64,000 nucleotides of DNA from Janthinobacterium sp. TND4EL3 (lineage in GTDB: Bacteria > Pseudomonadota > Gammaproteobacteria > Burkholderiales > Burkholderiaceae_D), in contig NZ_FTMV01000001.1 in the NCBI RefSeq assembly GCF_900156175.1, positions 124,001-188,000 on the forward strand. The letters run 5' to 3'. The notes under the pieces were generated by a model, which was not told the origin of the DNA, did no database searches, and saw only the letters and a list, made by a program, of their open reading frames with translations. Both the position numbers and the translations under genes were made by a program. This document shows positions 47,131 through 57,044 of the stretch, piece by piece. Position 1 is the first letter of the stretch, and every line of letters starts with the position of its first letter.

Positions 47131-48417
47131 ATGGCTTCGGAAGCGAGCCCAGCACCGCCAGTCCAATCGCTGTTCCGACAGCAATCCATCGAATATTTCA
47201 GCACCAGGCAATACGGCACGGTGATACTCGCGCGTCCGGTCAGCCATCTGTTCCTGACTATGCTGTTCATCTCTATTGCCATTGCTATCGTTGCTTTTTT
47301 CATTTTTTTCAGCACCACCCGTAAGGCGCAGTCGCAAGGCGTGCTGCTACCGACCAGCGGCGTCATCCGCGTCATGCCGGGCCAGGCTGGCGTCATCGCC
47401 GCAGTGCGCGTCAAGGAGGGGCAAGCGGTGCGCGCGGGCGAGGTGCTGTTCGTGCTGTCGGGCGAGCGCAGCAGCGCCAATGCGGGTGCACCCCAGCAAG
47501 TCGTCTCGGACTTACTGAAAAGCCGGCGCGACAGCTATGACGCGGAAATGCAGCAGTCGCGCCTGCAATCGCGCCAGCGCATGGCGGCGGGCCAGCGCCG
47601 CGCCAGCGACCTTGCGGCGGAAATCGGCCGAATAGACGACCAGATCGCGCTGCAGCAGCGTCGCATTAACCTCGCGGAACAGTCTTACAAGCGCTACAGC
47701 GATCTCAACGCCACCAATTACATCTCTTCGGCGCAGCTGCAAGACAAGCAGGCCGAGCTGCTGGATCAGCATCAGCGCCTGGCCGAATTGCAACGCATCA
47801 AGTCGGCCAGCGGCCGCGACCTGGCCACCACGCAAGCCGACGTGCGCGACTTGCAGGTGCAGGCGCAGCGCGACACGCAAGGCTTGCAGCGCAATGTGTC
47901 CGCCATCGAGCAAGACCTGACGGAGAACGAAGCACGCCGCGAGATCCTGGTGCGCGCGGCGCAGGACGGCATGGTCACGGCCATCACCACCGAGCTGGGC
48001 CAGACCGTGGCGGCCAACAGCGTGCTCGCCTCCGTGCTGCCGCAAGGCGCCCAGCTGGAGGCGGAAATCTATGCGCCGTCGCGCTCCGTCGGCTTCATCA
48101 AGCCGGGCATGACGGTGCTGTTGCGCTACCAGGCCTATCCGTACCAAAAGTTCGGCCAGTATCCGGCGCTGGTGCGCGAAGTGGCGAGCACCTCGCTGCG
48201 CCCCGAAGAGCTGGCGGTGCCGGGCGCCGTCAGCGGCACGAATGGCGAACCCTTGTATCGCATCCGTTTGAGCTTGCAGCGCCAGAGCGTGCAGGCGTAT
48301 GGCGAAACCCTGCCCCTGAAGTCGGGCATGCTGGTCGACGCCAGCGTGCTGCTGGAACAGCGGCGCCTGTATGAATGGGTGCTCGAACCCCTGTTCAGCA
48401 TTTCCGGGCGCCTGTAA
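47131..48417 (+). CDS. HlyD-family periplasmic adaptor of a bacteriocin exporter
   Basis: A 428-residue membrane-fusion protein of the type I secretion apparatus. One N-terminal transmembrane helix (about residues 38-62, MLFISIAIAIVAFFIFFSTT) is followed by a biotinyl/lipoyl hairpin (GVLLPTSGVIRVMPGQAGVI), a long periplasmic coiled coil (about 120-260) and a beta-barrel region. It links the C39 ABC transporter to a TolC-type channel encoded elsewhere. ATG 47131 is chosen; TTG 47110 is an in-frame alternative. Codon use is GC-rich, in contrast to the precursor genes. Confidence 0.87.
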   Translation: MASEASPAPPVQSLFRQQSIEYFSTRQYGTVILARPVSHLFLTMLFISIAIAIVAFFIFFSTTRKAQSQGVLLPTSGVIRVMPGQAGVIAAVRVKEGQAVRAGEVLFVLSGERSSANAGAPQQVVSDLLKSRRDSYDAEMQQSRLQSRQRMAAGQRRASDLAAEIGRIDDQIALQQRRINLAEQSYKRYSDLNATNYISSAQLQDKQAELLDQHQRLAELQRIKSASGRDLATTQADVRDLQVQAQRDTQGLQRNVSAIEQDLTENEARREILVRAAQDGMVTAITTELGQTVAANSVLASVLPQGAQLEAEIYAPSRSVGFIKPGMTVLLRYQAYPYQKFGQYPALVREVASTSLRPEELAVPGAVSGTNGEPLYRIRLSLQRQSVQAYGETLPLKSGMLVDASVLLEQRRLYEWVLEPLFSISGRL

Positions 48418-48445
48418 GCGCCCATATTAATTTTTCAGAGTACTC

Positions 48446-50581
48446 ATGCATCTTCACGATCTCGCCCACCTGTCCTTCTGGCGCAGCCAGCGCCTGCCCA
48501 TCCTGCTGCAAACGGAAGCGGCCGAATGCGGCCTGGCCTGCCTGTGCATGGTGGCCAGCTACTGGGGCCACCAGACCGATATTTCCAGCATGCGCCGGCG
48601 CTTTTCCGTCTCCCTCAAGGGCGTGACCCTGAAAGGGTTGATGGCGATGGCGCAGGGGCTGGCGCTGAACACTCGGCCACTAAAACTCGACATGCAGCAT
48701 CTGCCCGAGCTGAAACTGCCCGCCATCCTGCATTGGGACTTGAACCATTTTGTCGTGCTCAAGTCCGTCTCCGGCAGCCATGCGGTGATCCACGACCCGG
48801 CTGTGGGCGAGCGCCGCCTGCCGCTGGCCGAAATGGCAAAACACTTTACGGGCGTGGCGCTGGAGCTGACGCCCACCGCCGAGTTCAAAAAGGCCGAGGA
48901 AAAGCAGCAGTTCTCCCTGCTGTCGCTGATGGGCCGGGTGGTGGGCCTGAAGCGCGGCTTGTTGCAATTGCTAGTGCTGGGCCTGGCCTTGCAGGTGTGC
49001 GCGCTGGTGGCGCCGTTCTACATGCAGTGGCTGGTCGATGAGGCGCTGCTGGCCGCCGACCGCGACCTGATCACGGTGCTCGGTTGCGGCTTTTTGCTGC
49101 TGGTGCTGATACAGACGGCGATCGGCGCCGTGCGCTCGTGGATCACCACCGTGCTGGCGACGAATCTGAATCTGCAATGGCTGGGCAATGTGTTTGCGCA
49201 TTTGCTGAAACTGCCGCTGCCGTATTTCGAGAAGCGCCACACGGGCGACATCGTCTCGCGCTTCAATTCCATCCAGACCATGCAGCGCAGCCTGACGACG
49301 CAATTCGTCGAAGGCGCCATCGATGGCGTGCTGGTGCTGGCGACGCTGGGTATGATGCTGTTCTACAGCCCGCTGCTGGCGGGCGTGGCCTGCATCGCGG
49401 TGCTGCTGTACGTCTTGCTGCGCTGGGCCCTGTTCAATGCCATGCGCGAGGCGACGGCCGAACAGATCATCCATGCGGCCAAGCAGCAGACGCATTTCCT
49501 GGAATCCGTGCGCGGCATCCAGAGTATCCGCCTGTTCGGCCGCAATGAAGAGCGCCGCGCCAGCTGGATGAATGCGCTGGCCGACCAGTTCAATGCCGAC
49601 CTGCGCATCGCCAAATTATCCGTGTCTTACCAGACGGCCAATACTTTGCTCTTCAGCGCCGAACGGGTGATCGTCATCTGGATGGCAGCGCTGGCCGTGC
49701 TGGACAACCGCTTTTCGGTCGGCATGCTGTTCGCTTTCATCAGCTACAAGGATCAGTTCAGCCAGCGCATGGCCAGCCTGGTCGACAAGCTGTTCGAGCT
49801 GCGCATGTTGCGCCTGCATGGCGAACGTGTCGCCGACATCGTATTGACCCGCGCCGAAGAAGACAGCAACGATGTGGAGGTCGACGTCGAGCATATTTCG
49901 CCATCGATCGAGATTCGCAACCTGGCGTTTCGTTATGCCGACAGCGAGCCCTATGTATTGAGTGGCCTGAACCTCGCGATTCCTGCCGGCCAGTGCATCG
50001 CCGTCACCGGCCCTTCAGGCTGCGGCAAGACGACCCTGATGAAACTGCTGCTGGGCTTGCTGGAGCCGACCGAAGGCGAGATCCTGATCGGCGGCGTCAC
50101 CCTGGCCAACCTGGGCATGAAAAATTACCGGCAACTGCTGGGCACGGTCATGCAGGAAGACAGCCTGTTTGCCGGTTCGATCGCCGACAACATCAGCTTC
50201 TTTGCGCCGTCGCCGAACCAGCAGCAGGTGCAGGCCTGCGCGCAACTGGCCGCCGTGCATGCCGAGATCGCCGCCATGCCGATGGGTTTTAATACCCTGG
50301 TGGGCGACATCGGCAGCGGCCTGTCCGGCGGCCAGAAACAGCGCATCCTGCTGGCGCGCGCCCTGTACAAGAATCCGAAGCTGCTGGTGCTGGACGAAGC
50401 GACCAGTCACCTGGATGTGTGGAACGAACAGGCCGTGAATGCGGCGATTCAGAAAATCCAGTTGACGCGCGTGATCGTCGCACATCGACCGGAAACCATC
50501 GCCATGGCGCAGCGGGTGGTGCTGCTGCACCAGGGCAAGGTGGTGCAGGATGTGATGCAGGCGGCGCAAGACGCTGCATAA
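48446..50581 (+). CDS. Peptidase C39-containing bacteriocin ABC exporter
   Basis: A 711-residue fused exporter. The N-terminal C39 domain (about residues 15-145) has catalytic Cys28 in LLQTEAAECGLACLCM, His in HWDLNHFVVLK and Asp in HDPAVGE, so it should cut after double glycines. Six transmembrane helices follow (about 165-430). The C-terminal ATPase has Walker A GPSGCGKTT, signature SGLSGGQKQR and Walker B LLVLDEATSHLD. With the adaptor upstream it would export the two precursor peptides. Its stop overlaps the terminator hairpin. Confidence 0.93.
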   Translation: MHLHDLAHLSFWRSQRLPILLQTEAAECGLACLCMVASYWGHQTDISSMRRRFSVSLKGVTLKGLMAMAQGLALNTRPLKLDMQHLPELKLPAILHWDLNHFVVLKSVSGSHAVIHDPAVGERRLPLAEMAKHFTGVALELTPTAEFKKAEEKQQFSLLSLMGRVVGLKRGLLQLLVLGLALQVCALVAPFYMQWLVDEALLAADRDLITVLGCGFLLLVLIQTAIGAVRSWITTVLATNLNLQWLGNVFAHLLKLPLPYFEKRHTGDIVSRFNSIQTMQRSLTTQFVEGAIDGVLVLATLGMMLFYSPLLAGVACIAVLLYVLLRWALFNAMREATAEQIIHAAKQQTHFLESVRGIQSIRLFGRNEERRASWMNALADQFNADLRIAKLSVSYQTANTLLFSAERVIVIWMAALAVLDNRFSVGMLFAFISYKDQFSQRMASLVDKLFELRMLRLHGERVADIVLTRAEEDSNDVEVDVEHISPSIEIRNLAFRYADSEPYVLSGLNLAIPAGQCIAVTGPSGCGKTTLMKLLLGLLEPTEGEILIGGVTLANLGMKNYRQLLGTVMQEDSLFAGSIADNISFFAPSPNQQQVQACAQLAAVHAEIAAMPMGFNTLVGDIGSGLSGGQKQRILLARALYKNPKLLVLDEATSHLDVWNEQAVNAAIQKIQLTRVIVAHRPETIAMAQRVVLLHQGKVVQDVMQAAQDAA

Positions 50582-50605
50582 AAAAGGCCGGCGCGAACGC
50601 CGGCC
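50581..50605 (-). terminator. Rho-independent terminator of the chvE-gguAB operon
   Basis: On the minus strand GGCCGGCG-TTCG-CGCCGGCC (50605-50586) is followed by TTTTT (50585-50581): a stem with a UUCG tetraloop. On the plus strand the same stem lacks a T-run but may still act for the exporter gene. Confidence 0.88.
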
Positions 50606-50645
50606 AGAGCCCCCTAAGGCTCGAACCTGTGCTTCCTTGTTCTTC

Positions 50646-51863
50646 TCATTTATTTTTATTAATGACGTCGATGAACACGGCCGCCAGCAGCACCAGGCCC
50701 TTGATCACCTGCTGGTAATCGATGCCGATGCCCATGATGGACATGCCGTTGTTCATCACGCCCATGATGAAGGCGCCGATGACGGCTCCCATCACCTTGC
50801 CCACGCCGCCCGAGGCCGAGGCGCCGCCGATGAAGCAGGCGGCGATCACGTCCAGCTCGAAGCCCGTGCCGGCCTTCGGCGTGGCCGTGTTCAGGCGTGC
50901 CGCGAAGATCAGGCCGGCCAGCGCGGCCAGCATGCCCATGTTGACGAAGGTGTAGAAGCTGACCCGTTCCGTCTTGATGCCGGACAGGCGCGCCGCCTTC
51001 TCGTTGCCGCCCACGGCGTACACGCGGCGGCCCAGCACGGTGCGGTTGGTGATGAAGGTGTAGGCGACGATGAGCAGCGACATCACGGCCAGCACGTTGG
51101 GAAAGCCGCGGTACGACGCCAGCAGGTAGCTGAAATACACCATCACGGCGGCAAACACGCCGTTTTTCAGCAGGAAGAAGGCGCGCGGCTCGTTTTCCAT
51201 GCCGTGTTTCAGTTGCTTGGCGCGGCTGCGCAGCGAGGTGACGATCAGCGCCGCGGCGGCGATCACGCCCAGCAGCAGCGACAGGCCGCGCAGGTTTTCG
51301 CCGCCGAACGGATCGGGCAAAAAGCCCGAGCTGAGCATCTGGAAGCCTTCCGGGAAGGGACCGACCGACTGGCCCGCCAGCAGCGCCAGGGTCAGGCCCT
51401 TGAAGACCAGCATGCCGGCCAGGGTGACGATGAAGGACGGGATTTTAAAGAAGGCGACGAAATAGCCTTGCGCGCCGCCGATGACGGCGCCGGCCAGCAG
51501 GCAGAGGATGCTGGCGGCGACAAAGTTCATCTCGTAGTTGACGATCAAGACCGCCGCCAGCGCGCCGACGAAGCCGACCACCGAGCCGACGGACAAATCG
51601 ATATGGCCGGCCACGATGACCATCAGCATGCCCAGCGCCATGATGACGATGTAGCTGTTTTGCAGCACCAGGTTCGTCAGGTTCAGCGGCTGCATCAGGG
51701 TGCCATCCGTCATGTACTGGAAAAATCCCATGATGACGATCAGCGAGAGCAGCATGCCGTAGTCGCGCATATTGTTCTTCAAAAAGCCGGCGTAGCTTTT
51801 CGCTGCCGGTGCGGCCGCTGGCACTGCTCCCGCTGGCGCGCCTGCTGTCAATTTATTGTCCAT
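50646..51863 (-). CDS. gguB: Multiple-sugar ABC transporter permease GguB (MmsB)
   Basis: A 405-residue inner-membrane permease with about ten hydrophobic helices, of the CUT2/ribose type. Family segments are [20 protein letters not shown], the [19 protein letters not shown] loop and [20 protein letters not shown]. With GguA and ChvE it imports several monosaccharides (arabinose, xylose, galactose, glucose in Agrobacterium). ATG 51863 overlaps the gguA stop by 11 bases. Its operon ends in the terminator at 50605-50581. Confidence 0.92.
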   Translation of the reverse strand: MDNKLTAGAPAGAVPAAAPAAKSYAGFLKNNMRDYGMLLSLIVIMGFFQYMTDGTLMQPLNLTNLVLQNSYIVIMALGMLMVIVAGHIDLSVGSVVGFVGALAAVLIVNYEMNFVAASILCLLAGAVIGGAQGYFVAFFKIPSFIVTLAGMLVFKGLTLALLAGQSVGPFPEGFQMLSSGFLPDPFGGENLRGLSLLLGVIAAAALIVTSLRSRAKQLKHGMENEPRAFFLLKNGVFAAVMVYFSYLLASYRGFPNVLAVMSLLIVAYTFITNRTVLGRRVYAVGGNEKAARLSGIKTERVSFYTFVNMGMLAALAGLIFAARLNTATPKAGTGFELDVIAACFIGGASASGGVGKVMGAVIGAFIMGVMNNGMSIMGIGIDYQQVIKGLVLLAAVFIDVINKNK

Positions 51864-53394
51864 TGTTTTCTCCGTGTGTAACGATCGCGCGCATGATGCG
51901 CTCCTGCGATGCTTCTGCCGCGCTCAGTTCTGCCGCGAAGCGGCCTTCGTTCATGACATAGATCCGGTCGCACATGCCCAGCAATTCCGGCATTTCCGAG
52001 GAAATCATGATGATGCATTTGCCTTCGGCGGCCAGGTCGCTGATGATGCTGTAGATCTCGTACTTGGCGCCCACGTCGATGCCGCGGCTCGGTTCATCGA
52101 GGATCAGCACGTCGGGGCGCGAAAACAGCCACTTCGCCAGCACCACTTTCTGCTGATTGCCGCCGGACAGATTGACCACCTTCTGCGCCACGCTCGAGCA
52201 GCGGGTCTTGAGCTTGCGGCGGAACTCCTCGGCCACGCCGAATTCACGCTGCTCGTCGATCACCATGTGTTTCGAAATCGCGTCCAGGTTGGCCAGGCTG
52301 GTGTTCTTCTGGATGTCTTCCTCGAGGATCAGGCCCAGGCCCTTGCGGTCTTCCGTGACATACGCGAGGCCGTGCGCGATCGCCTTGCCGATGGTGCTGA
52401 CGTCGATTTCCTGACCATGTTTGAGCACCGTGCCGCTGATGCGCTGGCCGTAGGCGCGCCCGAAAATGCTCATCGCCAGTTCCGTGCGCCCGGAGCCCAT
52501 CAAGCCGGCGATGCCGATGATCTCGCCCTTTTTCGCGTGCATATTGATGCCCTTGATGACGGGGCGGTCGGCATGCTCGGGATGGAAGACGCGCCAGTCG
52601 CGCACTTCGAAAATGGTCTCGCCGATGCTGGGCGTGCGCGGCGGATAGCGGTCGGCCATTTCGCGCCCGACCATTTTTTCGATGATGCGGTCTTCGCTGA
52701 CGGGCTCCGTGCGGCAGTCGAAACTGTCGACCGTGTTCCCGTCGCGCAGCACCGTGATGGCGTCGGCGACCCGTGAAATTTCATTGAGCTTGTGCGAAAT
52801 CAGGATCGAGGCGATGCCCTGGGCTTTCAGACCCAGCAGCAGGTCGAGCAGGGCCGCGCTGTCGCTTTCGTTCAGGCTGGCCGTCGGCTCGTCGAGGATC
52901 AAGAGCTTGACGTCCTTGCACAGCGCCTTGGCGATTTCGATCAGCTGTTGCTTGCCCACGCCCAGGTTGGTGATCAGGGTGTCGGGGGACTCCTTCAGGC
53001 CGACCTTGTGCAGCAGTTCGCGTGTCTTCGCTTGCGCGTATTCCCAGTCGATGACGCCCATGCGGGACGGTTCGTTGCCGAGGAAGATATTCTCGGCGAT
53101 CGACAGCTGGGGCACCAGCGCCAGTTCCTGGTGGATGATGATGATGCCGATTTCTTCGCTGTCCTTGATGCCGCGGAAGTGCCGCGTCTGGCCCAGGTAA
53201 TCGATGTCGCCCGTATAGCTGCCATGGCCGTAGACGCCGCTCAGCACTTTCATCAGGGTCGATTTGCCGGCGCCGTTTTCGCCGACGATGGCGTGGATCT
53301 CGCCGCTGCGTACCCGCAGGTTGACATTGTCGAGCGCAACGACGCCCGGGAATGTTTTGCGTATCCCGCGCATTTCCAGGATAGTGTTCGTCAT
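51853..53394 (-). CDS. gguA: Multiple-sugar ABC transporter ATP-binding protein GguA (MmsA)
   Basis: A 513-residue fused double ATPase of the CUT2 family. The first half has Walker [11 protein letters not shown], and Walker [11 protein letters not shown]; the second has the degenerate GLMGSGRTE typical of this family, with the LSGGNQQKV signature and [11 protein letters not shown]. The phrase [20 protein letters not shown] marks the MmsA/GguA type. AGAGG precedes ATG 53394. A strong hairpin lies between chvE and this gene. Confidence 0.94.
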   Translation of the reverse strand: MTNTILEMRGIRKTFPGVVALDNVNLRVRSGEIHAIVGENGAGKSTLMKVLSGVYGHGSYTGDIDYLGQTRHFRGIKDSEEIGIIIIHQELALVPQLSIAENIFLGNEPSRMGVIDWEYAQAKTRELLHKVGLKESPDTLITNLGVGKQQLIEIAKALCKDVKLLILDEPTASLNESDSAALLDLLLGLKAQGIASILISHKLNEISRVADAITVLRDGNTVDSFDCRTEPVSEDRIIEKMVGREMADRYPPRTPSIGETIFEVRDWRVFHPEHADRPVIKGINMHAKKGEIIGIAGLMGSGRTELAMSIFGRAYGQRISGTVLKHGQEIDVSTIGKAIAHGLAYVTEDRKGLGLILEEDIQKNTSLANLDAISKHMVIDEQREFGVAEEFRRKLKTRCSSVAQKVVNLSGGNQQKVVLAKWLFSRPDVLILDEPSRGIDVGAKYEIYSIISDLAAEGKCIIMISSEMPELLGMCDRIYVMNEGRFAAELSAAEASQERIMRAIVTHGENNGQ

Positions 53395-53469
53395 ATAACC
53401 TCTCTGGCACGGCCGCGCTGGTGGGCAGCGGTCGTGCGGCAGTCTTGTTCTTGATCGTGCGTGAAGCGA

Positions 53470-53492
53470 AAGGCCCGGCAGTGCCGGGCCTT
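53470..53492. promoter_or_regulatory. Strong hairpin between chvE and gguA
   Basis: AAGGCCCGGC (53470-53479) pairs with GCCGGGCCTT (53483-53492) around AGT. The T-run is weak, so it probably stabilises the chvE message or causes partial termination, keeping the binding protein in excess. Confidence 0.65.
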
Positions 53493-53507
53493 CAGTACCT
53501 TGGATGC

Positions 53508-54584
53508 TTATTTCACTTGCGCTTCCGTGTAGTAGCCGCTGCCGGTGACGAGCACCTGCTTCCAGTTCGCCTTGTCGACGGTGACCGGTTTCAACAGGTA
53601 GGACGGCACGACCTTCACGCCGTTGTTATAGGTCTTGGTATCGTTGACGGCCGGCGTCTTGCCGCTCATCATCGCGTCGACCATATTGGCCGTGACCTTG
53701 GCCAGTTCGCGCGTGTCCTTGAACACGGTCGATGCCTGTTCGCCGCGGATGATCGATTTCACCGACGGAATTTCCGCATCCTGGCCCGTCACGACGGGGA
53801 ACGGCTGTTTCGGCGTGCCGTAGCCGACGCCCTTGAGCGAGGACAGGATGCCGATGCTCAAGCCGTCATACGGCGACAGCACCGCGTCGACGCGCGCATT
53901 GCCGTAGTAGGCGCTGAGCAGGTTGTCCATGCGGGCCTGCGCCACGGCGCCGTCCCAGCGCAGCGTGGCGACCTTGTCCATGCCCATCTGCTTCGAGCGC
54001 ACCACCAGCTTGCCGCTGTCGATGTATGGTTTCAGGACCGACAGCGCGCCGTTGTAGAAGAAGTGCGCATTGTTGTCGTCTGCCGAGCCGCCGAACAGTT
54101 CGATATTGAACGGACCCTTGCCTTCCTTGAGTTTCAGCGCCGATTCGATATAGCCCGCTTGCAGCACGCCGACCTGGAAGTTGTCGAATGTGGCGTAGTA
54201 ATCGATGTTTTTCGTGCCGCGGATCAGACGGTCATACGAAATGACCTTGATGCCCTTGTCGGCCGCCTTTTGCAGCACGTTCGACAAGGTGGTGCCGTCG
54301 ATGGCGGCGATCACCAGCACCTTGGCGCCCTTGGTGATCATGTTTTCCACCTGCGCCAGCTGGTTCGGGATATCGTCGTCGGCAAACTGCAAGTCCGTCT
54401 TGTAGCCGCGCTCCTTGAATACCTTGACCATGTTGTCGCCATCGGCGATCCAGCGCATCGAGGATTTGGTCGGCATCGAAATGCCGATGGCGCCCTTGTC
54501 TGCGGCATTCGCCATGGGAGTGACTGCCATGCCGGACGTCGCCAGCACCAGGCTAGCGGCCAGCATTTTCATTGTTGTTTTCAT
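53508..54584 (-). CDS. chvE: Multiple-sugar-binding periplasmic protein ChvE
   Basis: A 358-residue binding protein with a signal peptide (about residues 1-27, ending ANA before ADKGA). The mature part is a type I periplasmic-binding fold: [20 protein letters not shown], then [20 protein letters not shown] and [20 protein letters not shown]. In Agrobacterium ChvE binds several aldoses and also signals to VirA; here only the transport role is suggested. ATG 54584 is preferred because it starts the signal peptide. Confidence 0.93.
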   Translation of the reverse strand: MKTTMKMLAASLVLATSGMAVTPMANAADKGAIGISMPTKSSMRWIADGDNMVKVFKERGYKTDLQFADDDIPNQLAQVENMITKGAKVLVIAAIDGTTLSNVLQKAADKGIKVISYDRLIRGTKNIDYYATFDNFQVGVLQAGYIESALKLKEGKGPFNIELFGGSADDNNAHFFYNGALSVLKPYIDSGKLVVRSKQMGMDKVATLRWDGAVAQARMDNLLSAYYGNARVDAVLSPYDGLSIGILSSLKGVGYGTPKQPFPVVTGQDAEIPSVKSIIRGEQASTVFKDTRELAKVTANMVDAMMSGKTPAVNDTKTYNNGVKVVPSYLLKPVTVDKANWKQVLVTGSGYYTEAQVK

Positions 54585-54961
54585 TTCGGGTCTCCACCGT
54601 CTTTTGAGTGTGAATGTGCGGGCGTCGCGGTCTCTGTGGGCCGGCTCCGTGCCGATGGCCGCATCTGGGCCACGGCTGATACTAGTTTGTCCATACCAAG
54701 CCCACCAATCACTTTTTTCGCATCGCCGATATCCAAAACGGTATCGCTGATCCGATTGATGCGATGCGCAAAAGGGCCTGCCCCAGATGCGTGAAAGGAC
54801 GCCTGCGCAGGGCTTTATCCAGGCACTTTTTGGTGCGCCGCAATACCAATAATCATCATCCAATTTGGTGATTTTCGTAATTGCGGTGCCCCATGGCGGC
54901 GCGCAGAATCGGTCCGAACTTGAAGACCGGCCATCCCGTCACGACCTTTTGAAAGCTTGCC
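54585..54961. promoter_or_regulatory. Divergent control region between chvE and gguC
   Basis: A 377-base spacer without a gene. It must hold both promoters. The half-site ATACCAA occurs twice (near 54694 and 54845), the second close to AATTTGGTGATT, and could be regulator-binding sequence. A palindrome-like GCGCATC...GATGCGATGCGC stretch lies near 54720-54770. No clean -35/-10 pair stands out. Confidence 0.4.
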
Positions 54962-56122
54962 ATGCAGCCGATTTCCCCCGCCTCCCTGTTGCCCGCCGAC
55001 CTGGCGCAGGCCCTCCTCGTCGGCCGTCTCTGGCGCGACGGCCCCTGCGTCGTCGCCGTGCGCGGCGGCGAGGTGGTCGACATCACGCAGACGGTGGCGA
55101 CGGTGGCCGAGCTGTTCGAACGCAGCGATGCGCTCGATATCGCCCGCCATGCGCCCGGCATCGCGCTCGGCCCCGTGCAGGCGCTGCTGGATCAGGCGCT
55201 GGCCGCGCCGGCCGGCGAGCCTTTGCTGCTGGCGCCGTGCGACCTGCAGGCCGTGAAGGCCTGCGGCGTGACCTTCGCCGTCAGCTTGTTGGAACGGGTG
55301 ATCGAGGAACAGGCGGGTGGCGACGCGGCGCGCGCCGCGAGCTTGCGCACTGCGCTGCAAATGACCCTGGGCGGCGATTTGTCGGCCTTGAAACCCGGCT
55401 CGGAGGCGGCGCAGCGCCTGAAACAGCAGCTGCAGCAGCGCGGCGCCTGGTCGCAATACATGGAAGTGGGTATCGGTCCCGATGCGGAAGTGTTTACCAA
55501 GGCGCAGCCGATGTCGTCGGTGGGCTGCGGCGCGCAGGTGGGCTTGCTGCCATCGTCCGCCTGGAACAACCCGGAGCCGGAGATCGTCCTGGCTGTCAAC
55601 AGCCGCGGCGAGGTGCTGGGGGCGACCTTGGGCAACGACGTCAACCTGCGCGATATCGAAGGGCGCAGCGCCCTCTTGCTGGGCAAGGCCAAGGATAACA
55701 ACGGCTCCTGCGCCATCGGCCCCTTCATCCGCCTGTTCGACGAAGGCTTTACGCTCGACACCGTGCGCCAGGCGGAAGTGTCGCTGCTGATCGAGGGCGG
55801 GGACGACGGCTTTGTGCTCGAAGGCGCCAGCTTCATGCGTGAGATCAGCCGCGACCCGCTCGACCTGGTGCGCCAGACGGCAGGCCAGTACCACCAATAC
55901 CCGGACGGCTTCATGCTGTTCCTGGGGACCATGTTCTCGCCCGTGAAGGACCGTGGCGCGCAGGGTGGCGGCTTCACGCACCACCTGGGCGACCGCGTGA
56001 CGATTGCCAGCGCCGCGCTGGGCGCGCTGGTCAACGAAGTGCAGCGCTGCGATGCGATTGCCCCCTGGACGTTCGGCGTGCGCGCGCTGTACCAGAACCT
56101 GGCCCGCCGCGGTTTGCTTTAA
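54962..56122 (+). CDS. gguC: GguC / AraD1-family protein (fumarylacetoacetate-hydrolase fold)
   Basis: A 386-residue protein of the FAH superfamily. The YMEVGIGPDAEVFTKAQPMS segment, the metal-binding WNNPEPEIVLAVNSRG and the GNDVNLRDIEGRSALLLGKA stretch mark the AraD1/GguC group. Members act as dehydratases on 2-keto-3-deoxy sugar acids such as L-2-keto-3-deoxyarabonate. The link with chvE-gguAB is classical (chvE-gguABC), but here it is divergent. It likely feeds the dehydrogenase/dehydratase pathway encoded just downstream. The start lacks a strong ribosome-binding site. Confidence 0.88.
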   Translation: MQPISPASLLPADLAQALLVGRLWRDGPCVVAVRGGEVVDITQTVATVAELFERSDALDIARHAPGIALGPVQALLDQALAAPAGEPLLLAPCDLQAVKACGVTFAVSLLERVIEEQAGGDAARAASLRTALQMTLGGDLSALKPGSEAAQRLKQQLQQRGAWSQYMEVGIGPDAEVFTKAQPMSSVGCGAQVGLLPSSAWNNPEPEIVLAVNSRGEVLGATLGNDVNLRDIEGRSALLLGKAKDNNGSCAIGPFIRLFDEGFTLDTVRQAEVSLLIEGGDDGFVLEGASFMREISRDPLDLVRQTAGQYHQYPDGFMLFLGTMFSPVKDRGAQGGGFTHHLGDRVTIASAALGALVNEVQRCDAIAPWTFGVRALYQNLARRGLL

Positions 56123-56140
56123 TTATTTATTAACTTCGAA

Positions 56141-56255
56141 CCTTTAACAAAACCGTAGCGAGCGGATGAGAGTTGTGGCTGAGAAGCGGAGCTGTGCGCA
56201 TGCACAGTGAGCATCGGAGGCCGCAAATCTCGACGCGCAGTAGGTTTGGTTAAGC
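56141..56255. repeat. Interspersed ~115-bp repeat with terminal inverted repeats, copy B
   Basis: A close relative of the 181-291 element, in the same orientation relative to its downstream gene: ACCGTAGCGAGCGG, then AGCTGTGCGCATGCACAG hairpin, ending GCGCAGTAGGTTTGGTTAA. The ends are imperfect inverted repeats (CTTTAACAAAACC and GGTTTGGTTAAG). It lies between gguC and the SDR gene, 21 bases before the start codon. Confidence 0.75.
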
Positions 56256-56276
56256 GTTCCTAAAAAGAGAGATACC

Positions 56277-57044
56277 ATGCAGCATGCAACTTACCCCAGC
56301 CTGGCAGGCCAGCGCGTCGTCATCACGGGCGGCGGCACCGGCATCGGCGTGGCCATCGTCGAGGCGTTCGCGCGCCAGGGCGCCCACGTCACCTTCCTCG
56401 ACATCGCCCGCGAAGCGTCGCTGGCGCTGCAGGAAAAGCTGGCCCACCTGCCGCAGCCGCCCGTGTTCCGCTATTGCGACCTGACGGACCTGGCAGCCCT
56501 GGCCGCCACCTTCGCCGAGATTGAACACAGCGCGGGCGCCACGGATATCCTCATCAACAACGCGGCCAATGACGACCGCCACCAGCTGCAGGACGTCACG
56601 CCCGTCTACTGGGACGAGCGCATGGCCGTCAACCTGCGCCACCAGTATTTCTGCGCCCAGGCAGTGGCGCCGGCCATGCGCGCCAAGGGCAGCGGCGTGA
56701 TCCTCAACCTGGGCTCGATTTCCTGGCACCTGGCGCAGGCCAACCTGTCGATCTACATGACGGCGAAAGCCGGCATCGAGGGCCTGACGCGCGGCTTGGC
56801 GCGCGACCTGGGTGCCGACGGCATCCGCGTCAACTGCATCATTCCCGGCGCCGTGCGTACGCCGCGCCAGGAGCGGCTGTGGCATACGCCGGAAGCGGAA
56901 GCCGTGATCCTGCAGGGACAATGCCTGCAGCTGCGCGTGGAGCCGGAAGACGTGGCGGCGCTGGCGCTGTTCCTCGCGTCCGACAACGCGGCCAAGTGCG
57001 CGGGACGCGAATACTATGTCGACGCAGGCTGGTACGGCGCATGA
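56277..57044 (+). CDS. SDR-family sugar 1-dehydrogenase (D-xylose dehydrogenase-like)
   Basis: A 255-residue short-chain dehydrogenase. The NAD site is VVITGGGTGIGVAIVEAFAR. The catalytic residues lie in LNLGSISWHL (Ser) and YMTAKAG (Tyr-Lys). The NNAANDDRHQLQDVTPVYWD segment closely follows the Caulobacter NAD-dependent D-xylose dehydrogenase (XylB) as I recall it. It would oxidise the aldose to its lactone, the first step of the oxidative pathway. AAGAGAG lies 4-6 bases before ATG 56277; its stop overlaps the next start. Confidence 0.87.
   Translation: MQHATYPSLAGQRVVITGGGTGIGVAIVEAFARQGAHVTFLDIAREASLALQEKLAHLPQPPVFRYCDLTDLAALAATFAEIEHSAGATDILINNAANDDRHQLQDVTPVYWDERMAVNLRHQYFCAQAVAPAMRAKGSGVILNLGSISWHLAQANLSIYMTAKAGIEGLTRGLARDLGADGIRVNCIIPGAVRTPRQERLWHTPEAEAVILQGQCLQLRVEPEDVAALALFLASDNAAKCAGREYYVDAGWYGA

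Noticed and set aside
50637..51881. Plus-strand open frame across gguB, rich in His, Gln and Asp
   Set aside because: Antisense shadow of a permease gene; the His/Gln richness is what antisense of membrane-protein codons gives.
53421..54794. Long plus-strand open frame across chvE
   Set aside because: Antisense shadow of chvE; no ribosome-binding site and no recognisable domain.
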